From NCBI GenBank assembly GCA_020831485.1, contig JAFIGG010000006.1:17276-81275 (forward strand): a stretch of DNA of 64,000 nucleotides, read 5' to 3'. The stretch's first letter is position 1; each line of letters starts with the position of its first letter. Below the pieces are notes generated by a model, which was not told the origin of the DNA, did not search any database, and saw nothing but the letters and a program-made list of their open reading frames with translations. This DNA comes from Opitutales bacterium (GTDB taxonomy: Bacteria > Verrucomicrobiota > Verrucomicrobiia > Opitutales > Oceanipulchritudinaceae). Below are positions 59,630 to 64,000 of the stretch, in pieces. A program made the position numbers and the translations under genes.

Positions 59630-60835
59630 CTAGTTGCGGATCAATTGATCGAGAGCTTTTTCTATTTCGCTTTGAATTGCTGGAGAAAAGGGACCGGCCA
59701 GACCGAAATAGAAAACCGATTCCACCGGTTCGTAACCGCCTTCAAGAATCTGTTGGCGGCTGCAGACGTAGCCAATCATGCCATTGCAATAACCGATGCC
59801 GAGACAGCCGGGAAGGATGGATTGAAGGTATTGGTTATAGTACTGCGACACCTCTGCGTTGAAACCGATCCACTGCAGGTCGGAAGCTATGCGTATGCGG
59901 GTGAGTTGCAGTATTTCGACGACGGGATCCGATCCTTCTGGCACTTCCTTGGCGGAGTCCGGCATCATCTCCAGGCGGACATCTACCTGTTGGATCAGCT
60001 GCTCTTCGCCGACGGTCTGGAGGGATTGGCCCGGGGCGCCCAAAGCATCGAGGCAATCCTTGTGCAATGCCTCTGCACAGTCCAGCACGTCGTTGTAGTT
60101 CCCCGCTAGAAATTCGTCGTTCAACACCAGATTTGGGCGAATATCTGCCGCACAGCCTTGGAGGAATATGCAGTGGCAGCCTGCTTGAGATTCTTCCAAT
60201 AGCCTCAACAACACCCCCGGATAGTCCGGATGCAGATAGTTTTCACGTGATACCGTTGGATGGCATGCGTAGTGCACCGCAAGGGCCTTGAGGCTTCCGT
60301 TGTGGCGATGCATTGCTACTACACTCAGGGTTTTGTCTGTTTTGATCTCCGGATTAGGCAGCATTTTCACCTGGCCGTTGATCTGTTTGCGGCGATAGAT
60401 ACCCAAACCACTCCGACCCCGGTGCAGAGTCATTTGCACCGGTTCCAAATCTCTCAGAGCATTGGCGATGCCATCGCGAACAGCGTGGGTGAGCAGCTTT
60501 CCGTAGCCCGTATCATAGCTTTCAAGGGAGTCGCTGAAGTCCTGGCTGGTGGCTGGGCCCGAGTGGTTGTGCGAAGCAATGAATACGAAGGCCGAGGGAT
60601 CCAGCTGAAACCAGGCCGCCAGTTCGGGTCGAAGCTCATCAATGAAGCCCTTGCCCCACCAGATCAGGTCTCCGTAAATCAGCAAAATCCGCTGGTTTCC
60701 AACTGCGAAGGCATGGACGCGGACATAAATTGCTTCTCTGACGCTCTCGTAAGGGCCTCTTCGCTCGGCATATCCACTTAGCCGGAGAGCCGATTCCGGA
60801 GTAATGCTCCGTTTGCTTACACCAAGCACAATCAT
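59630..60835 (-). CDS. Neutral/alkaline ceramidase-like hydrolase, apparently cytoplasmic
   Basis: A 401-residue protein matching the N-terminal zinc amidase domain of neutral ceramidases. VSKRSITPESALRLSGYAER opens the domain, FIASHNHSGP holds the metal-binding HxH, and VHYACHPTVS with YLHPDYPG follow. It lacks a signal peptide and the C-terminal immunoglobulin-like domain of true ceramidases. Bacterial homologues of this short type sit in carbohydrate clusters, and their substrates are mostly unknown. With the SIS gene 19 bases downstream, an amide-bearing sugar is a reasonable guess. Confidence 0.78.
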   Translation of the reverse strand: MIVLGVSKRSITPESALRLSGYAERRGPYESVREAIYVRVHAFAVGNQRILLIYGDLIWWGKGFIDELRPELAAWFQLDPSAFVFIASHNHSGPATSQDFSDSLESYDTGYGKLLTHAVRDGIANALRDLEPVQMTLHRGRSGLGIYRRKQINGQVKMLPNPEIKTDKTLSVVAMHRHNGSLKALAVHYACHPTVSRENYLHPDYPGVLLRLLEESQAGCHCIFLQGCAADIRPNLVLNDEFLAGNYNDVLDCAEALHKDCLDALGAPGQSLQTVGEEQLIQQVDVRLEMMPDSAKEVPEGSDPVVEILQLTRIRIASDLQWIGFNAEVSQYYNQYLQSILPGCLGIGYCNGMIGYVCSRQQILEGGYEPVESVFYFGLAGPFSPAIQSEIEKALDQLIRN

Positions 60836-60947
60836 CGTTTGAGTTTATTAGCGCCGACCAGTGAATGGCCTGGCAGCGTCGTACAATCTACTTTTTGTCA
60901 GAAAACGCAGCACTGACAAGTAACGGGGATCTTATCGTAATCCGTCT

Positions 60948-61433
60948 TCAACGAATCCGTTTGATCATACCTTTCAACCCGTTGCTGAGTATAAACGAGT
61001 CGCCTTCCTTCCTGTTCTGAATCTTTTGCGCCATTGGCGACTGCATCGTGATGGTTGTCACGGGGTGACCTTCGATGCTTAAATCCTGTCCTCCGGCTGC
61101 CGGCGTAATGAAATAGCAGTCAGTTTCCCCGTCCACCTCACATTCGACAAGGGCCCCCAGCAGCACCCGCTCCTTTTTTGCCAGCAAGCTCTCCCGCTGC
61201 GCCCGGATTGTTTGCATTGCCTGCGCCCACTCGCGGGCCTGACCCGCCTGCCCTGCGGCAAGATAGGATGCCTCCAGCCCCTGCGTGTCCCATTTGGATT
61301 CCGCCCGCGACTCCTCATTCGTCGCATAGGCGGCCGCATCCCGGGATGCAGCAATCGCTTCGTCCAGTTCCTCCGTCAGGCGCTTCATGAGGGCATTCAG
61401 AACAGCAACTTTATCGATAGAGTCAGAATCCAT
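60948..61433 (-). CDS. GreA/GreB-family transcription factor-like protein
   Basis: A 161-residue protein. The N-terminal 80 residues form a coiled coil (LTEELDEAIAASRDAAAYA then NEESRAESKWDTQGLEAS). The C-terminal half resembles the FKBP-like domain of Gre factors (VTTITMQSPMAQKIQNRKEGDSF, compared with SPLGxALxGKxxGD). The coil tip has acidic residues but not the usual DLSENAEY sequence. It may bind RNA polymerase without stimulating cleavage. It stands alone, divergent from the flavoprotein gene. Confidence 0.6.
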   Translation of the reverse strand: MDSDSIDKVAVLNALMKRLTEELDEAIAASRDAAAYATNEESRAESKWDTQGLEASYLAAGQAGQAREWAQAMQTIRAQRESLLAKKERVLLGALVECEVDGETDCYFITPAAGGQDLSIEGHPVTTITMQSPMAQKIQNRKEGDSFILSNGLKGMIKRIR

Positions 61434-61614
61434 GTTTACCGGAATTCTGTCAGTGGTTGATGGCTTGTCCAGATTTCGTTGGTGGCCACGCCAGCATAAA
61501 TGCAGGCGCTACTGCAGGGGCCGTAGTCCCTCGCTTCAGCGTGGGAACCCGCGCCGCCAGCCAGGACCAAAGCATGTTTGACCTCCTGCTCGCCTGCTGG
61601 CATTGCTATCGACC

Positions 61615-62586
61615 ATGGATTCTGTTGAACGGAAAATTGCCGTTGTCGGAAGTGGGGTTATTGGCCTGACGGCCGCTCTCCGTTTGCTCCAGTCTGGCTT
61701 CAAGGTCGATATCTTTTACCGCGACGCCTTTGCCGAAACGGCCTCCGCAGCGGCGGGCGCCTACTGGTGGCCGCACAAGGCCTATCCGCCGGAGCGGGTG
61801 GAGGGCTGGTCGAAAAGGACTTTAGACTATTACCGTGAATTGCGGCAGAATCCGGACTCGGGCATCCGCTTCGAAACCCATTATCGCTTCTGCCTGGATC
61901 CGGATGAGTGCGCTTACGTGCGGCATCTGGTGGACGATTGTAAAGCGATCGACGGCAGTGCTTATGGGGTCGACAGCGTCGAGGCCTATAAGGTGGTCGT
62001 GCCGGTGATCAATGTCCCGGTTTACATGCCTTTTTTGCAAGCACAGGTCCAACAGGCGGGCGCCGGATTCTTCCAGCGTGAGCTGAATGACCTGGCCGAG
62101 CTGGAAGGGGATTACGATTGTATCGTCAATTGCTCGGGGCTCGGGGCGCGGACGCTTGTGGACGACGACAGCGTTTTCCCAATTCGCGGCCAGGTGGTGC
62201 TGGTGTCCTCCGACGGGCTGGCCGCAGAGTCGTATCGAATTTATGCGAAAGACGGCCCACTGACGCTGGTCCTGCCGCGCGGACAGGACTGCGTGCTCGG
62301 TGGCACTGGACAGGAAAACGACTGGGACCTGGATCCGCGCGAAGCGGATACGCGGGCCATATTGGAACGCTGTGCCGAACTGGTCCCGGCGGTTGCCAAC
62401 GCACAGGTCCGCGACGTGACCGTGGGCCTTCGCCCGGGCCGGTTGGAAATCCGTCTGGAACTTGAAACCTCCGTTTCAGGTCCCCCAGTCATCCACAACT
62501 ATGGCCACGGCGGTGGCGGTTACACCGTCGCCTGGGGTTGCGCGGAAGAGGTGGCTAAGCTGGTGAAAAATTCTTGCTCCGGCTGA
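61615..62586 (+). CDS. D-amino-acid-oxidase-like FAD oxidoreductase
   Basis: A 323-residue flavoprotein. The dinucleotide-binding motif is KIAVVGSGVIGLTAALRLL (residues 7-25). Further DAAO features are ASAAAGAYWWPHKAYP, VNCSGLGARTLVDD, PIRGQVVLV, the substrate-arginine region GLRPGRLEIRLE, and the C-terminal HNYGHGGGGYTVAWG. It likely oxidises a D-amino acid or a related imino compound. I chose ATG 61615, since the codons before it do not fit the family. About 180 bases upstream hold no recognised element. Confidence 0.88.
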   Translation: MDSVERKIAVVGSGVIGLTAALRLLQSGFKVDIFYRDAFAETASAAAGAYWWPHKAYPPERVEGWSKRTLDYYRELRQNPDSGIRFETHYRFCLDPDECAYVRHLVDDCKAIDGSAYGVDSVEAYKVVVPVINVPVYMPFLQAQVQQAGAGFFQRELNDLAELEGDYDCIVNCSGLGARTLVDDDSVFPIRGQVVLVSSDGLAAESYRIYAKDGPLTLVLPRGQDCVLGGTGQENDWDLDPREADTRAILERCAELVPAVANAQVRDVTVGLRPGRLEIRLELETSVSGPPVIHNYGHGGGGYTVAWGCAEEVAKLVKNSCSG

Positions 62587-62616
62587 GAAGGAGTGGAACT
62601 TCGGAGTTGCGGAACA

Positions 62617-63369
62617 ATGAGCAGCAAGCATTTCAGAGTTCAAACAGAGGCATTGGGGCGCATGCTTGTGCCGGGCAAAAAGGGCGCCCTGATTTGGTAT
62701 GCCTTGATAGGGTTGGTCACCGTTATCGGCTTTGGAATGGCGATTCGGAATTACCCGGTAAAATTCGATTGGATGTACACCGTGCTCTCGCACCTGGCTT
62801 CACTCAATCGGAATCCCGACGGTGGCCGCTGGATCTCTGCTGCACTGGTGTTGTCCTGTTTGATGCTGTGGCCGATCACCAATTTTCTGCGTGATGGTTT
62901 CAGACGTCTGGGCAGCGATCCCTGTATCGCTTTGGCAATCCTGCGAACCGGTCTGTTCGCAGGTGTCATTCTGGGCATTGAAGGCTATTTCAATCTCCGC
63001 TTTTCCGATAGAATCTACAAAGCCCATGAAGCCGTGGCCTTCCTTGTTTTCATTGGTTTTTATGTCGGCCTGCTGAGCTTTTACCTGCTGCGCATCCGTC
63101 GCGACCGTTTGTTCATTCTACCCGCTGCAATAATCGTCCTGCCGCTTTGCCTTGTCGGCGTGGTCCAGCTGCTCCTCTACCTGAGCCAGCAGGATCTCGG
63201 CTGGGTCAGCACCGACTGGCGTGCAATGGGAATTCCATTCTACCTCAGCTTTGCCTTCTGGCAGTGGGTCGCCGTCGCCTGCCTGGGCTTTGGCGTCGGG
63301 CACTTGGTTGCGACACTGCCGGAAGGCAACGCAAGTTTGCGGACTGATAATCAGCGTTCCGGATCGTAG
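62617..63369 (+). CDS. DUF998-like six-helix membrane protein
   Basis: A 250-residue protein with six predicted membrane helices, starting with GALIWYALIGLVTVIGFGMAI and ending with FYLSFAFWQWVAVACLGFGV. The YTVLSHLASLNRNPDGG loop after helix 1 is reminiscent of DUF998 proteins. Start is ATG 62617; a GTG at 62593 lies inside the purine-rich leader and is less likely. It overlaps the convergent glutamate-synthase-like gene by 19 bases. Function unknown. Confidence 0.65.
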   Translation: MSSKHFRVQTEALGRMLVPGKKGALIWYALIGLVTVIGFGMAIRNYPVKFDWMYTVLSHLASLNRNPDGGRWISAALVLSCLMLWPITNFLRDGFRRLGSDPCIALAILRTGLFAGVILGIEGYFNLRFSDRIYKAHEAVAFLVFIGFYVGLLSFYLLRIRRDRLFILPAAIIVLPLCLVGVVQLLLYLSQQDLGWVSTDWRAMGIPFYLSFAFWQWVAVACLGFGVGHLVATLPEGNASLRTDNQRSGS

Positions 63370-64000
63370 CCGCTCCATTCGATGCCGGCGAGTTCAGCCG
63401 ATTTGCGGTCCCAGCTTGCTAGGTCGTCGGCATTGAATTGCGCCAGCTGGCGGTGTCCACATGCCCTCGCCATCACTTGCATCAGGGCAACGGAAGCCTC
63501 AAAGAAGTTGGCAAGGCGTTTGGCTGCCGGCTCCACCTTCAGTCTTTTGCGGAGATCCGGGTTTTGGGTGGCTATACCGGCAGGGCAGAGGTTTGTGTTG
63601 CAGATGCGTGCGCCGACACAGCCAATGGCCTGCATTGCAGAATTGGCCAGAGCAACCCCATCGGCTCCCAATGCCATGGCTTTGATGAAATCGACATGGG
63701 TCCGGAGCCCGCCCGTGATGATCAGCGTTACCCTTCCGGATGCCTTGACCTTGTTCAAATGATGGCGCGCACGAGCCAATGCGGGAATGGTGGGAACGGA
63801 AATATGGTCACGGAACAGCAATGGCGCGGCACCCGTGCCGCCGCCGCGGCCATCTAGAATAATGTAATCCGCACTGGCCGCCAAAGCAAAGTCGATATCC
63901 CTCTCGATGTGTTGCGCGCTTATTTTGAATCCAATCGGAATCCCACCGCTGACCGAGCGAACGCGGTCCGCAAATTTTTTAAAATCCGCGACGGAAGTCA
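63351..64000 (-). CDS. FMN-binding glutamate-synthase-family protein, 3' part
   Basis: The last 216 codons of a GltB/GltS-type protein whose start lies beyond the window. PIGFKISAQHIERDIDFAL and IILDGRGGGTGAAP form the FMN-barrel substrate site, IITGGLRTHVDFIKAMALGADG binds the phosphate, and CVGARICNTNLC (C-x5-C-x4-C) is the iron-sulfur cluster motif. It ends shortly after the cluster, without the C-terminal beta-helix of full glutamate synthase. It is thus likely a short stand-alone FMN protein of uncertain substrate. It is convergent with, and overlaps, the DUF998-like gene. Confidence 0.85.
   Translation of the reverse strand, partial: TSVADFKKFADRVRSVSGGIPIGFKISAQHIERDIDFALAASADYIILDGRGGGTGAAPLLFRDHISVPTIPALARARHHLNKVKASGRVTLIITGGLRTHVDFIKAMALGADGVALANSAMQAIGCVGARICNTNLCPAGIATQNPDLRKRLKVEPAAKRLANFFEASVALMQVMARACGHRQLAQFNADDLASWDRKSAELAGIEWSGYDPER

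Overview
The window is a GC-rich bacterial chromosome segment. It is built around one very long, almost entirely plus-strand block of translation and transcription genes (about 5.2-36.4 kb), flanked by cell-envelope, arginine-biosynthesis, transport and metabolic genes. Several features point to the PVC superphylum, most likely Verrucomicrobiota (Opitutae/Puniceicoccales-like). The order tRNA-Thr / tuf / tRNA-Trp / secE / nusG / rplKAJL / rpoBC / rpsL / rpsG / fusA / rpsJ resembles Chlamydia, with tuf upstream of secE rather than after fusA. EF-Tu has a divergent switch I. rpmD (L30), adk, infA, rpmJ and rpmG are missing from their usual positions. The taxonomic call is an inference, because no 16S rRNA gene is present.

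Layout. 0-0.5 kb: 5' part of a riboflavin gene (ribB/ribBA, minus strand). 0.6-5.1 kb: a four-gene envelope operon, TPR protein / ExbB-like / ExbD-like / TonB-like anchored protein. 5.2-21.4 kb: tRNAs, tuf, the secE-nusG-L11-L1-L10-L7/L12 genes, rpoB, rpoC and the str genes through rpsJ, ending at a strong terminator. 21.6-32.9 kb: the rest of the S10 and spc clusters (rplC to secY and map). 33.0-36.4 kb: the alpha cluster (rpsM, rpsK, rpsD, rpoA, rplQ), closed by a long-stem terminator. 36.4-38.0 kb: a small zinc-ribbon membrane protein, a Dabb protein and transaldolase. 38.3-40.1 kb: a predicted outer-membrane barrel protein, then rplM-rpsI. 40.1-45.5 kb: a tight argC-argJ-argB-argD-argF operon (cyclic acetyl pathway to citrulline). 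45.6-49.8 kb: a YihY/BrkB-type membrane protein, a PpiD-like anchored chaperone relative and purC. 49.9 kb: tRNA-Glu. 50.2-54.0 kb: a minus-strand operon of two crcB fluoride-channel genes and a 987-residue membrane protein of unknown function. 54.1-60.8 kb: a sugar ABC importer lacking its ATPase, a large exported protein, and a minus-strand pair of a SIS-domain protein and a ceramidase-like hydrolase. 60.9-64.0 kb: a GreA/GreB-like factor, a D-amino-acid-oxidase-like flavoprotein, a DUF998-like membrane protein and the 3' part of a glutamate-synthase-like gene.

Most genes are ordinary core genes. The points that deserve a second look are the loss of all four cysteines of the second zinc site in RNA polymerase beta', the unusual EF-Tu switch I, the extra C-terminal membrane helix of SecY, the low-complexity extensions on S5, S11 and L17, the crcB-crcB-987-aa operon with a TTG start, and the transporter/SIS/ceramidase-like neighbourhood. 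No CRISPR array, insertion sequence, prophage or obvious genomic island was seen.
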